Shown here in pieces: positions 1 through 10,823 of a stretch of 64,000 nt of DNA. The position numbers were made by a program, and so were the translations under genes. Below the pieces are notes generated by a model. That model ran no database searches and was not told the DNA's origin. It worked only from the letters and a program-made list of their open reading frames with translations. How positions within the stretch are numbered: the first letter of the stretch is position 1; the number at the start of each line of letters is the position of its first letter. The DNA is from Cenococcum geophilum 1.58 (taxonomy: Eukaryota; Ascomycota; Dothideomycetes; Gloniales; Gloniaceae). The stretch lies in contig KV748254.1 in NCBI GenBank assembly GCA_001692895.1, forward strand, positions 310,001 through 374,000, given 5' to 3'.

Positions 1-923
1 CCCTAGGTCTTGCGTTCCTAGATAAATCCCTTTTCACAAGCTACCAATACAACTCTCCACCGCAGCCTCTCCACTCCCCGTCCTCTCAAAACTCCGTTAC
101 CTCCGATAACTGTATCTCAGAGCCCCCAACATTCCAAATTTCTCTCCCCTCTCTGCTCGAAACCCTCCAAATATTTGGCCTCACAGACCCCAACTCCTCC
201 CGACCCCTTTGGTCGCGCGACGCGCCTTCCACAGCCTTCTCGACCCAGCTACTTGGCATGAACAACCTCTGCCGCCTCTCTTACGCCGGCCCCGGCTCGC
301 TCCTCTCCGTCATCCTAACCGAATCCACCACCACGACGACATGCGCCTTAACGACGTACGAGCCAGCCTTCACAACCGACATACCGTTCACGCGGCACGA
401 ACTGGCCCTGAAAATCATCATGCGTGCTAGTTGGCTCCACGACGCCATCAGCGAGCTTGCCTCGACTTCTCCGTCTCGCCTAACGCTGCTCGCGCGCACG
501 CAATGCGGTCGCCCTTTTTTCGCCCTCTCCGCCAGCGGTCCACTCGGCAGCGCTCGCGTCGAGTTCAACACCGCCGCTTCCACTACCGCCAGCGCGGATA
601 GTGGCCCTGGCTCCGCCGCTGACGCCTCATCCCTCCTTGAAACATTCCAGCTCGCTGACCCCGGCGCTCGCGTCTGCAATACATATAAATTTGCGCTTGT
701 GCAGAAAGCCGCGCGTGCCATGGCTGTGGCGACCAAGGTGAGTGTGCGCGGCGATGCGCAGGGTGTGATGAGTTTGCAGTTCATGATTGAAATTGAGCCG
801 GGAAAGGTAAGTTTTGTTGATTTTCGCTTCGTGCCATATGTAGCTGAGGAAGGGGATGAGGAGGGCGTGGAAGATGAGAGTGGTGGGGACGACGAGGGGG
901 AGGAAGATGATGACGAGGTCTAA
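1..923 (+). CDS. rad1: Rad1 checkpoint clamp subunit, 3' part
   Basis: This is the C-terminal 306 residues of a Rad1/Rec1 family protein, a subunit of the Rad9-Hus1-Rad1 (9-1-1) PCNA-like clamp that is loaded at damaged DNA in the nucleus. The frame is open from base 3 to the TAA at 921-923, so the gene begins upstream of the window and no start can be assigned. Family-like peptides are AFLDKSLFTSYQYN near the left edge, TFQISLPSLLETLQIFG, and GVMSLQFMIEIEPGKVSFVDF near the end, followed by an acidic Glu/Asp tail. ATG codons at 258 and later are internal. A GTAAGT...TAG pair at about 806-843 could mimic a 37-bp intron, but the bases between them encode conserved residues (VSFVDFRFVPYV), so I read through. 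It converges on the TFIIA gene. Identity is from recalled family resemblance. Confidence 0.82.
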   Translation, partial: LGLAFLDKSLFTSYQYNSPPQPLHSPSSQNSVTSDNCISEPPTFQISLPSLLETLQIFGLTDPNSSRPLWSRDAPSTAFSTQLLGMNNLCRLSYAGPGSLLSVILTESTTTTTCALTTYEPAFTTDIPFTRHELALKIIMRASWLHDAISELASTSPSRLTLLARTQCGRPFFALSASGPLGSARVEFNTAASTTASADSGPGSAADASSLLETFQLADPGARVCNTYKFALVQKAARAMAVATKVSVRGDAQGVMSLQFMIEIEPGKVSFVDFRFVPYVAEEGDEEGVEDESGGDDEGEEDDDEV

Positions 924-1619
924 TAGGCTGAGGTACTTTAAACAAGTGGAGTGTGATATCGTTGTAGATAGCAATGTTGAACAAGGAAGAGTCGACAGGC
1001 ATAACCAACAATGTAACATATCATATCGAATAAGACAAATGTCATGTATATGCATGCAGTGCCAGTGTAGCTTTATCATCATTCTTCAATTGTGGTCTTT
1101 TAATAGGTAGGTATAAGGGCTCGCCGCAGCAGAAAAGTAGTTCACGGGACCAGATCAGTAACCAGAAGCCAACATCACGAACTCGGCTTAAAGCGAGTAC
1201 TCAGAAATCACCAAACGCCCTCCAGGATCAACTTCCTGTAGGAAGACCTAGCCGGTTCCATCCGCCAGCCCGGTGTGTGTGTATCTAGAGCCCTCAAACC
1301 AGAGAAAAAAGCAGACAAAAAGAAGGACGGAGAGCTTCGCAAGCAAGACTCTTGCAACCTAAAAAAAAGTACCTTGAAAAAACCCCGAGCATTGCTGACT
1401 TGGAAGGGAGCGTGCGGTTACCCAAAGTCCCGGCCGAGCAGCTCGGCCGAATCGGTTACCACGAAGAAAACGGTTATACTGTATAATCCATGAAAATCCG
1501 TGTTGTACAGTTTGAAGGGGGTGGATTGTAAATCGTAAATCTCTAGCATTCTTGAGTTAATTGCGCCATACTCGAGGAGTTGGTCCGCCTAATTAATGAG
1601 ATAGCTATTTGCGAGCCTA
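924..1619. other. convergent intergenic region
   Basis: This gap lies between the rad1 stop and the TFIIA stop, so it should hold both 3' untranslated regions. I see no conserved coding frame. The only structured element is the 19-bp palindrome listed separately, flanked by the repeated motif CGGTTACC. Confidence 0.6.
1431..1449. repeat. perfect 19-bp GC-rich palindrome
   Basis: The sequence CGGCCGAGC-A-GCTCGGCCG is a perfect inverted repeat of 9-bp arms around one base. CGGTTACC occurs on each side (about 1415 and 1453). It could form a hairpin in the 3' UTRs of the convergent genes or be a protein-binding palindrome; the sequence does not decide. Confidence 0.6.
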
Positions 1620-3366
1620 TCACCACTCGAACTCGCCGGTGGCTTTGTGGAAGAGATACCTGAGGAATCATTAGTCATGTCGGAGCAAAATATGCATATT
1701 GATAGATTGAGAAATTGTAGAGCGATATGAAGTAGGTCCAGAAACTCCTATTTACTTACTCTTTCTTGTTAGTCGTAAGGATACCATCCTTGAGCGTGCA
1801 CTTCCATTTATTCTTAACACGCTGGACCTTGTCGTATGTGCAGAGCATGTAGTCCATAGTATCGTCGTTTTCGTCGTCACCATTGTCCAAATCATCGTCC
1901 GGGTCATCGAGGTCAGAGTTAATGGCGTCTTCATCCTTTTCTTTCTTTTCTTCATCCTCTTCAAGGCCTAGCTCGCCATCTAGCTGAGGAATCTGCGACA
2001 TATGAGAAGGACCGGCAGCTAAAACCGACGATGGTTGACCGCGGTTGCGAACGGCGGTCTTTCGCTTTTTGCCTTTCGGTAGTTCGTCAAGAGGGACCAT
2101 CAACCCGCTGTCCAAGCGCTGCGCCATCTGTTCGACTTGTGCGCGCATCATGCGATCAGCAGCGAGTCTACCATTCGGGTCATCATCGCCCTGCGCGTTC
2201 TTGGCAACAACTACAGTATTCCAATCATCCAAATAGTCGCCAGAACCATCGGTTTGGGCGTTGTAGATGTTGGACTGGCGTTGTGCAAGTGGTTGAGTGG
2301 GACGCTGAACCTGCTGGCCTTGACCAGGGATTGGCATTCCGAGGCGCTGCTGTTGATTAGGTAAAGCAATACCGCCTGCATGCTGGTTCATGTTTTGAGT
2401 AGCAATCGCAGCATGCGCTTGCTGGCCGAACAGTTTTTGTATATTTTTGTGAGCACGCTGATTTGCAACATCGCCCAGACCAGAAGTATAACCGTTCGAG
2501 TGAGAGTATGAAGCTACGGGATTTTCATACCCCGATTCTGACTTGATGTACATATCACTATAGTTGTTTTGAGCTAGCTGAGGAGGCGGTGCTGCGCTCG
2601 AGGGAGTTGGTGATGGCTCAGTCTTAGGTACGTTCGACGGTACGGTTGGGGGGTTCTGAACTTGAGTAGGGGGAGGAGGATCCCAAGGGAAGTGGGCGAC
2701 GTGAAGAGCCGACAACTTCTGCTGCCATGCCTATGGAAAAAACCATTAGTCCTCGGCGTATTATACTAATACAGACTAAAAAAGGATTGAGATATTGCCA
2801 AAGAACAGGAAAAGAAAATGAGTCACATGATGGCTAAGCCGAAGGCAGGAAAGTGTCGGGGAAAATTGGCGGGGGTCTGGTGGGTGGTTGGGGCTATAAA
2901 AGTGCCCCAAATACAACCACCGCCCCGACATTCTGCGAGACTGTCGGCAACACAGCCAGCCCCGCTTTTGCGAGCCTCACCACCATTTCGCGCCCAGGCT
3001 GCCATATGAACACCGAACGACCAACATTCGCATTTTATCGCCAACAGCACTTTTGCGAAAATCAAAATTTGAAAATTATGGAAATATGAAACGTGGAGAT
3101 TGTTGGGGGAGCGAAGAAAGAATTGATTTGAGAGGCTGAGCGAAAGAAAAGTTGCCACACACCTCTCGCATCTCCGTCAGCGTCGACTGATCGACTCCGA
3201 ATTCTTCGAAATCGTTCTGCGAAGCTATGATCACCTTGGCGATGACCTGCTCATAGATATGGCCCTATTATGGACGTTAGCATAGTGTTATGATCACAAG
3301 CGCCCAGTTCCGGGCAAGGGCAGACAACGAGGCTGGGTGGTCACTGACGACTACCTGGTTGGACAT
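1620..3366 (-). CDS. toa1: TFIIA large (alpha/beta) subunit
   Basis: This is the large subunit of general transcription factor TFIIA, which stabilises TBP on promoter DNA. Exons are complement(join(1620..1659,1760..2730,3163..3264,3355..3366)), giving 374 residues. The first coding exon is only 12 nt (M-S-N-Q). Exon 2 gives the N-terminal helical domain (IYEQVIAKVIIASQNDFEEF). Exon 3 starts AWQQKLSALHVAHFPWDPP and runs through a Gln/Pro-rich linker, WNTVVVAK and an acidic stretch into the C-terminal beta-barrel (DYMLCTYDKVQRVKNKWKCT). The last exon restores the family ending, YLFHKATGEFEW and stop. Junctions are CAG/GTAGTC, GAG/GTGTGT and AAAGA/GTAAGT, with acceptors TAG, TAG and CAG. The frame without the last intron would stop after KKE and lose the barrel end. 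Intron 2 (432 bp) is long for this genome. The family call is secure; the 12-nt exon is inferred. Confidence 0.88.
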
Positions 3367-4387
3367 GATGCCGGCTGAACCAAGGGCTATCTTATGATGA
3401 AAGGAGGAGCTTTTCAATGGATAAGCGTTATCTTCTACCGCTGCGAGATGTCGCCGTTCGCTTTCGGGGTTGACAATGAAGGACGGGACGGGCGACGTCA
3501 GCGCTAAGGCAGCGACGCTGCGATCGGCCTCCTCTGAAGCCTCTTTTTGTTCAGTATCAAAGAGTGCCTGGTCAGAGGACGTATATTTGTGTATTTGTAG
3601 GACGGTCCGAAGTGCTTTCACTGCGGTCGTCTTTGGGCAGCAGGTAGTTGTATTGGATAGAAAGCACTCAGCGCCGCGGAACTTAAAGACATGTCTCGCT
3701 TAAAGAGCTCGCGCTAACTGCCGCCGACAAACACCAAAAATTGTTCACCCCAACCCTTCCGCGCCTTGAAGCCGCAGAATACTGCTTTCATCCCCACGAC
3801 TGTGATAAATCGTGATCACTGATTCGCTTGATAGAGAGAATGCTCACCACCCATGTCGTCCAGCAGATTACCGATACCACGGTCGCACCAACTCCACCTT
3901 CGTAACACTCTACATCTATCCGTTACCGATCAAGCCTTTTCGTGCGACAGCAAGGACTCACTTATCAACACAGAATATGGCCTACTCACTTTCCTAACTC
4001 AGCGGGTGAACAGACAACATAACTCGCAATTTGCGGACAGTAGCATTTCCATAGTCGCATGAATTAAGGACTTAATTTAGAGTCTAACGAGTGGGGTTGC
4101 CAACCATCTTGCGGAAAGAAGAGTTCTATACACAGGCTCCTGCAAGCTCTCAGTTCCATCTAAGTTAAAAGGTCCTTTTAATACCATTTATAATCCATAG
4201 AATCCCAAAAGGTTGCGCCACACATATTTTCCTTCAAAAAACAATACCTACAAACGCCAAGTCCAAACAGACCAGTGCCATTTCGTTGAGATTGCGCCAA
4301 GCTGCGCTGTCCTGAAGCCGTCCCCAAATTAAATCTTTCTCTTTGCAGATAATGGAGAAGGGTAGTCAAAGACGAGTATTCGGATTC
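3367..4387. other. intergenic region upstream of toa1
   Basis: This gap holds the toa1 promoter and 5' UTR and the 3' flank of the bZIP gene. Several short ORFs occur on both strands but none has a recognisable domain or supporting splice structure. I see no repeat or RNA gene. Confidence 0.5.
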
Positions 4388-6734
4388 TTAGAAAGCAGGG
4401 ATAAGAGAAGTTTTGAAAGCTAGATCAACATCTTTCCTGCGGAAACCCGGCGCACGACCAAGACAGACGCCCCGTTTCACGAGTTCTATTTGTCACAGTT
4501 AGCCAACCCATCCAACAAGAAACGGATACGGAGCTAGACTCACCTTCAATCAGCCTCGATACATCAACAATAGCAGGGACCTTCTTTTTCACGGGGATAG
4601 GTTCCACCCCCAGTCCCAGGTTGAAGCCCATGTCCGCGAAGCCACCATTGTCAAAGCCACCACCTAGGTCGAGCCCCAAAGGCTCAAACATTCCCATAGT
4701 GTCAACATCGGTCCGAGTTCCATAGCCGGTGAGACCCTGAAAACTCATGTCGAGACCATAGGGTACATCGTTCTGGGCCAGTACCTGGTCCAACATCGAC
4801 ATGCTGGGTGTGCGTGGGGGGCTGTTGGTAGGAACACTATCAGCACTGCTAGTGCTGTGGCCCGAACCGCTGCTTTGAGTGGGGCTCGCAACTTCCAAAA
4901 CCTTTCCAGTCCGCTCAACGTCCATTACATCAAAGTTGATATTCACGCCCGACGAGTAGGCCAAACTACCCAGCCCATCGTTAGGGTTATCGTCAGCGTC
5001 GACAAGTGCTTCCGCAAATGAGGCTTGAGGGTCTATACGGACGCCCTTCTCTTCAAGATAACCCTCCACATCGTGCGCATCGAACCACTCGCCCTCAAAT
5101 CCCCGCAGATCGATGTCTAATTCTTGATTCAAGGTCTGGTCTACTGTGCTCTCCAACCTTAATTTCCGTAATGGCCCAATACTCCTGACATTCCAAGAAT
5201 TGGGCGGTTGGATAACATTACCATGCTCATCACGTCGAGGATAATGCGTACCTGCCCCACCTAAATGGATAAAGGGAGTCTGCCAACATTCTAGAGGCTC
5301 ACCGGAAGACTTTGTGAGGAGACATCGAAACCTGTGCAGCATCTGTTCGCGGGTAATGTAGGGTAGTGAGAGCTTGAAAACATGGTTGACGGCCGCGGGA
5401 CGAAGAGAGGCCATGCTGAGTAAATGGAAGCCACGTTCGATCGCTGCGCGAGCTAGTCTACGGGCAAAGGTTGTTTCCTGAAAGCTGTATGTATATGGGG
5501 CCCTTAAGGTGAGCTGTTTACCTAGGGAAGGCAATGCAGCTGGAGGCGTAGGTGTTCTAGTAGGAGGTGGAGACATGGTAGGCGAGAGGACGGTTGCAAA
5601 ATATGTCTGGGGCTGGATGGAATTGGGCGAAACGCTATGCATGAGGGCGTCGATAAGGCCAAACGGAAGGGCTTGGTTATCCTGATTCGAAGTCTGTAAT
5701 TCTGTGGATTGCTTCAGAGATGTGTCAGAAGTAGAAAGCGTATTCTGGTAAGAAACGGGTTGGAGGAGAGAAGTATCATTGTTGGCCGCGAAAGACGAGT
5801 TGCGCATAGCAGGAAAATAAGTTGTTGGCGAAAGTGTTTCACGCGGCGAGGACTTAGGCGAGTCATCAAGCTGAGCAGAATAACCCCATCCAATGTCCGT
5901 ATGCTCTGGTACTGGCTCAACTGCACGGCTTGCTTGAGTAGTGTGAGATTCGCGAGGTGACCTTGCTGTTGCCGTTGCTTGTTGCAATTCTGCTGCAGGA
6001 TCCAGGTCGGCCTCTGCAAACTCATCATCGTTATTATCGCTTCCATTGATGGCAGCAGCTCGGGCTAGCTTCACAAAGGTCTCTGTAGTAACTTTTAGTT
6101 CCCTAGCCAGCTCGGGTCGTAGAGATAGGATCCCAGAGCTGAGTGCCGAATCATTGAAACGCAAGAAGGACCGGTTCATTTCATCGATTGCAGACTGGAG
6201 TTCCGTGACTTGTTTCTTCAATGAAGAAATCGTTGTTTCTTTACGCTGGCGGTAAGCCCGCTGCGCAAGGCGAATCTGAGTACGTCGACGCTGCTACGGG
6301 GTTAGCTCTAATTCGCAAGGCACTTCGGAAAGTGTCCCAAAGTGACTCTCAGTCTTTAGTTGAGTGCGTATAGTGGAGTTGCGAAGTCGCTCCACAAAGC
6401 GGTCTCAGTGTTTAATCAACAACATCCAATGATATTTTGATGCGCCTGCAAAGAAACGCCGGATCCGTGGCAAAGGGCACTTGGTGTGTACGCATTGGCT
6501 TTGCTTCGCGCCACCACGCCATCATAAAAATACCCCTCTCTTTTCTCAAATACAGCAATAGGGGATCTCCTGAAGAATGAAAGTTTCACTTACGTCGGCA
6601 GCGGTCTCATCCTGGGTATCAACACGGGGCCTTCCTCGAGCCTTTTTCCCGGCAGCACTTGCATCCTCACTGCTAGCACTCGTCCGTGAGCGCTTTCTCG
6701 AGGTCGGTTGGTCGTCACTCTCAGAAGAAGTCAT
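4388..6734 (-). CDS. atypical bZIP transcription factor
   Basis: This is a probable nuclear DNA-binding regulator of 661 residues. Exons are complement(join(4388..4485,4544..6290,6594..6734)). Exon 1 encodes a Ser/Lys/Arg-rich N-terminus ending GRPRVDTQDETAAD at a GTAAGT donor. Exon 2 opens with the basic region RRRTQIRLAQRAYRQRKETT and a short coiled coil (ISSLKKQVTELQSAIDEMN). The long middle is low-complexity. The third exon (ELVKRGVCLGRAPGFRRKDV to LIPAF) follows a GTGAGT intron with a TAG acceptor. Reading straight through gives an unrelated tail, so the splice is preferred. In the basic region the position normally held by the invariant Asn of bZIP proteins is Ile (I-R-L-A-Q-R-A-Y-R against N-R-A-A-Q-R-A-F-R). 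The conserved-looking end (about 30 residues) suggests an old fungal subfamily. Its targets are unknown. Confidence 0.82.
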
Positions 6735-7756
6735 GATTGCTCGCTGCCAATGCGCGTAGTTCTGTAATCGAACGAGAACGGATATTCCGGGATAGCGACT
6801 CTGTCTTATTTTTGAGCAGATACAAAGCTCAATATACTAGGCGTTGAACTAGGTAACGAGCAATCTATTCCTCAGGACTCTGACAGTGTAAAGCAGATAC
6901 GTAACTGGAAGAGGTTCAAAGGGAAATGTGGCCAGCAAGCCCTCAAAGTAAGCAGGCGTCTCTGCCAGGTTAGAAGGCTTGGTAATCGTGCCACACGTCT
7001 GGTATAACGACAGGGCTTACTCAGTCACAACGCAGGGTCGGGTCGAGCTAAATTCCTGGAAGCAGCATGCGGTTGGCTCGCCTCACAAATCACCAATCTA
7101 CAACATAAACACCATGCATCGCCCGAACAATAGTCAGGGCAACGTCCAAAGGCGTGGGATTTCCATTGCGACATACGTCAGCTGCCCATATCCTCCTTGC
7201 GGATCCAGACTACCATTCCAAGTGTTCCTCGGGAAGTTCCAGAGGTCAAGGGTAGATATTGAGCCGTCTTTGTCGTGATTACTGAACATTGAAGCCACCT
7301 GCGGTTAATATGCCTATATTGATCCATTGTGGCGCTGCTTTTGACGCTACATCCTCGTGATAAGCAACATGTGCTTGAAGCAGTGTGCGCCCGTGCGCTG
7401 ATACTGCGGCCGAAGCGATCTGCGACTAAGGAATGCGATCAGCCCAACTCCAAAGAACCCTCGCACCAATGCCCACCTCGCCAATACCATCGCTTTGTCC
7501 GATGATGTGTGACGACGAAGGCTCAGTAATTTACCTTGCAGTGCCGCTGACATACATATGGCCCTGTTAACATAATGAACCACACCTTCTGAAACCCCGA
7601 AATTGGTTTGCTGTTCTAATGCAGCAACATGCAGCTACGCGCAGCTTCACGCAGCCAGCCCAGAATTTTCTTGATCTCCTCGGGAGCGGCACATAAGAGA
7701 TTCAGGGTCCCAAGAGCAGAATTGTATGGAAGGCGCGCCGAGAGCCTAAAGGGAAT
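6735..7756. other. intergenic region upstream of the bZIP gene
   Basis: This gap contains the bZIP promoter. A 78-codon minus-strand frame at 7347-7583 has one hydrophobic stretch (RGFFGVGLIAFL) but no family resemblance I can name, so I do not call it a gene. No repeats are seen before the candidate element at 7757. Confidence 0.45.
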
Positions 7757-8120
7757 GTTCGGTTGCTACTCCAGAATCAATCTGGAGGCTCCAGAATGAA
7801 TCTGATCTGGAGGTCAAATCTGAATCTGACGCGATCGTTCGGTTGCATCCCTCAGAATCAGAACCCAGCCACAAAATTTTTGATGTTCCTCTCACCGCCA
7901 AAAAAACACGCTAAAACTTGGCGCACTTTACTATATATAGAATCTGAACTGAGGTCTTGGCGTCAGTTTAAATTCGAGCTCCAGATTTAAATCTGAAGGC
8001 TTCAGATTGCACACGTCCGTGCAACCAGTAGAGCCACAGACGCGTGTCAAATTGGGAAGGAACGCGTTCTTTCTGCCGGACTTTCAGTTCGGATTCAATC
8101 TGACGCTTTTGCAACCGAAC
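7757..8120. mobile_element. candidate MITE with GTTCGGTTGC inverted ends
   Basis: The 10-bp GTTCGGTTGC at 7757-7766 is matched exactly in inverted orientation at 8111-8120 (GCAACCGAAC). A third direct copy lies inside at 7837-7846. Between them are many short variants of CAGAATCAATCTG/CAGATTGAATC in both orientations, which give the 364-bp segment strong foldback potential. There is no coding frame of note. No clear target-site duplication flanks the ends, so either the element boundaries are slightly off or the duplication has decayed. It is a likely non-autonomous DNA element; superfamily unknown. Confidence 0.5.
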
Positions 8121-8203
8121 GTAGCCTAAGAAAATAAGGCCCGTGCACGAACACCAGAATCAAAACCTCTAACGTAATTTATAAGCGTGGTACCAACAAG
8201 CGA

Positions 8204-8284
8204 GTGGTACCACCCCAAAAACTCACTAAAACCCTAAAATTCGGTCTTTAATATCTTAACAATGGCTTAATAATAAAATTTAGA
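8204..8284 (-). repeat. relic arm of the 32.3-kb foldback element
   Basis: This aligns by eye with the reverse complement of the right arm of the element at 32345-32689. Both contain CCCCAAAAACT, an AATATCT motif and the exact run ACAATGGCTTAATAATAAA. Differences are mostly transitions. The opposite arm is not recognisable here. Confidence 0.55.
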
Positions 8285-9056
8285 AGGCCTTAGTATATTA
8301 CACTACACTAAATTAATCCTTACCCTCTTATAAAGCTATTTAATTTTAATATTAGCTGCCGCGAGCTTCTTTTAGGGGGTTAAAATAGTAACTATTTTAC
8401 TATTAGAGGTATATAAGGGTCCTATAGCGGCTTTACCGATTACTATATTTCCTAGCATAGTAGTAGGGACGTTAGATAATTTTTAATAGTTCTTTAAGGG
8501 GTTTAATCTATCAATATTCTTAGGGTCTGATCCCATTTATAGTTTGTAGATATATTTAAGTTTCTTCTTGGGAAAGAGGGTGTAAGGCAGTATTGCCAGG
8601 GTGTACGGTAGGGAGCAGGCAAGCCGAGCATGAGTCACATAGGGAGTCGATGGAAGAGGACGATATGGTAATGAGGGTAGGCAATAGCCTAAGTACAGAG
8701 ACGAACCGATGGGGGAGGAAGGAGGCTGCAAGCCCGAGGAGCTTATAAGGGGTGGCTAAGGCCTAGCCGAAGGCTAGCCTTGGCAGCCCCTGAGAGCTCC
8801 CGGGATGTAGCCGAGTAAGGGACCAAAAGTACCCTTACAGAGGGTAATATAAGCTTTAGATAATATAAATGACTTAGTTAATTAAAGCACTAATATAGTA
8901 AAAGGGGCGTGTAAGCCTATATCATTAGATTGTCTATTAATAAGGATCTAAAGCTAAAGAAAGGAAAGAAGAAGAATAGTAGTACCGCTTAAAGTTATAT
9001 ATAATTATCAGCTACGTAACTACCTACCATTCTCTACTATAATCTGCCTATAACGA

Positions 9057-9120
9057 AGCCTTGTAGTATATACTACGGTAGACTTATTAATAGGCTAGGT
9101 ATATAGGTAAATATAATAAT
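9057..9120 (-). repeat. gypsy LTR 3'-end fragment
   Basis: CTTATTAATAGGCTAGGTAT followed by ATAGGTAA is the reverse complement of the end of the gypsy LTR at 52359-52782. The same scrap occurs at 44069-44270. The rest of the LTR is missing or too decayed to align by eye. Confidence 0.55.
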
Positions 9121-9199
9121 ACAATTTAACTATAGAGTAAGCGCCTAATACTGACGGTACCCCTTCACAGTAAGTAACTACTACGCCCTTACCCGAGCC

Positions 9200-9930
9200 C
9201 ACCGTGTAATCCTCATGGATGAGACGGATTCAACGTCCCCCGACCCCCAATTGGAAGCATCGACGAACCCTCACGATCGACGAACGAGCGAGCGAACGAA
9301 CGAACAAATATACCCCTTCCCAACCCTTAGGGCGATCGCCCGCGGAGCATGCGGTCACTCACCGGTTAACCGCACTATACTGCCTGGTAGCCTAGATAAC
9401 GACTACACGGTTTTACGGTCTCCTCTCTACGGACTGGTCCCTCCTAGAGGGGGTGGCAACTCGGGCCCAGGTGGAAAAGATTCCTGGAGCACACACATAG
9501 TATCCCGCTCGCCTTTCGGTATTGCGGTTACGGATAAATCCGTTACGCCTTCGATAGGCTGTAGGCGGGGGGGACGGCGTATATAGTAAACAATAATCCA
9601 CAAGAGATGGCGCGTATAGGGGACGGTTAAGACAGGAAACTATAGCATACGGCAATTAACGCAGAGCCTAGCTAGGACGTAGTGAACCCCAGCTCTAGCT
9701 CTAGGTGAGCCAGGAAAAGTAGTTACCACAGATATCTAAGATCCAGCGGAGGTCAGGACGTAGCCGCTGGCTACGTGCGGGGGCCGGCCCGGGGGGGGGG
9801 GGCAAACCGGGTTTTTTCATCCTACTGAGGTGGCTCATAGGGTTTTTCCCTCCAAAATACGAGGGGTTTTCCCTGTATAATACACACTTTCCCCTACGTG
9901 CGGAGTAGTCTGCGTGGGCCTAAATAGGAT
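9200..9930. other. GC-rich islet inside RIP-decayed island
   Basis: About 700 bp keep balanced composition. They include a short CGAA/CGAG microsatellite (about 9278-9306), a G run of 12 at 9791-9802 next to GGCCGGCCC, and two copies of GGGTTTT(T)CCCT near 9850 and 9875. A 123-codon plus-strand frame at 9215-9586 has no recognisable domain. The islet may be single-copy DNA that escaped RIP, or a young insertion. Confidence 0.4.
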
Positions 9931-10100
9931 CCGTCTCAGACGTTAATCAAAGAATAATATATATAATTGCTTAAATAAAGAGGCGTTAACACTTCTGTTA
10001 CTTACGTTAGGCATAAGAGAAAATAAACTTAGGCAATCTTAATTTGGCTCTTGTTTATCTTAGTTTAGCTAAGCTTAGCACCCAGAAGATGAAAGTTGGA

Positions 10101-10823
10101 AAAAAGTGTTGGACGATCGCAAGTGGCAGGCCGCGTAGAGGCTTCTACAGCCTAGATGAGCCGTTCTGATTAAAACAGCCAATAGCACTCCGAAACTCAT
10201 TGGCGGAATGCAGCCTGAACGAGTCTTTATTCCACACAGCCCTTCGTGAAGCTAGTGCTCGCTATAGAAATGTAACGCCGTTAAAAAACTCCACCCACTA
10301 TTTTCAATCTCTCGAGCGCAGAACATATACGAAGCCGGAAAAAAGCCGCGCCAGAATCCACAAACGCCATTCACAGCACAGCACCCGCCAATGTTGTAGA
10401 CCGTGAAAGTCCAGGGGTATCATGTTCCTGCCGCCGTAAATCCAGAAGAACCCCACGCCAGAACAACCTAAAAACTCCTTCTAGAAGCGCCAACACACGA
10501 TGATAAGGAAAGACATACTAAACAGAAACTATATTCCAAAAAAATTTCGTGCTGCGGTTTTGAAAACACGCAAAACTACGTGAGAAGGGGATCTAAGTGC
10601 AAGCCATGCAAGGCTAAAAGCTGTTCCACATGGAGTACTGATGCTATGTATGCTAAAACACGGACGAATGAGGCAGTAAATATGCCTCTATGAGAGCGAA
10701 CGTCCTGAAATATAACTGATGCATCTACACGAGAGGAATTCTCCGGCTCAGCTGAACTGAAAAAAGAGATCTCACGGAGATAACTCAACCGCCAAAACAC
10801 CCAAGCATCCTGGTATTGGGCAA
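10101..10823. other. 3' flank of uls1
   Basis: This is the region downstream of the uls1 stop codon. Reading exon 3 without its last intron would extend a frame to 10576, but that tail is not conserved-looking. Nothing else is recognised. Confidence 0.5.

Larger units (their letters stand above)
8130..10100. mobile_element. AT-rich island of decayed transposon relics
   Basis: Base composition drops abruptly to AT-rich, TAG/TAA-rich sequence like that after 32 kb. Inside are a foldback relic (8204-8284), an LTR scrap (9057-9120) and two GC-richer islets (about 8,560-8,830 and 9,200-9,930). A stretch at about 8,945-8,985 (a GGATCTAAAGCTAAAG-like motif followed by AAG repeats) resembles 33,063-33,105 near the copia 3' LTR. 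No intact gene is present. The island separates the bZIP and uls1 genes. Confidence 0.7.

Noticed and set aside
806-843. Possible 37-bp intron in rad1
   Set aside because: It is too short for the introns seen here, and the enclosed residues match the Rad1 family.
7347-7583. 78-codon minus-strand ORF with one hydrophobic stretch
   Set aside because: No recognisable family, and no neighbouring exon found.
10576-10823. Read-through tail of the uls1 frame
   Set aside because: Splicing at 10899/10844 gives the expected short LAYLFG-type ending; the tail has no conserved-looking sequence.
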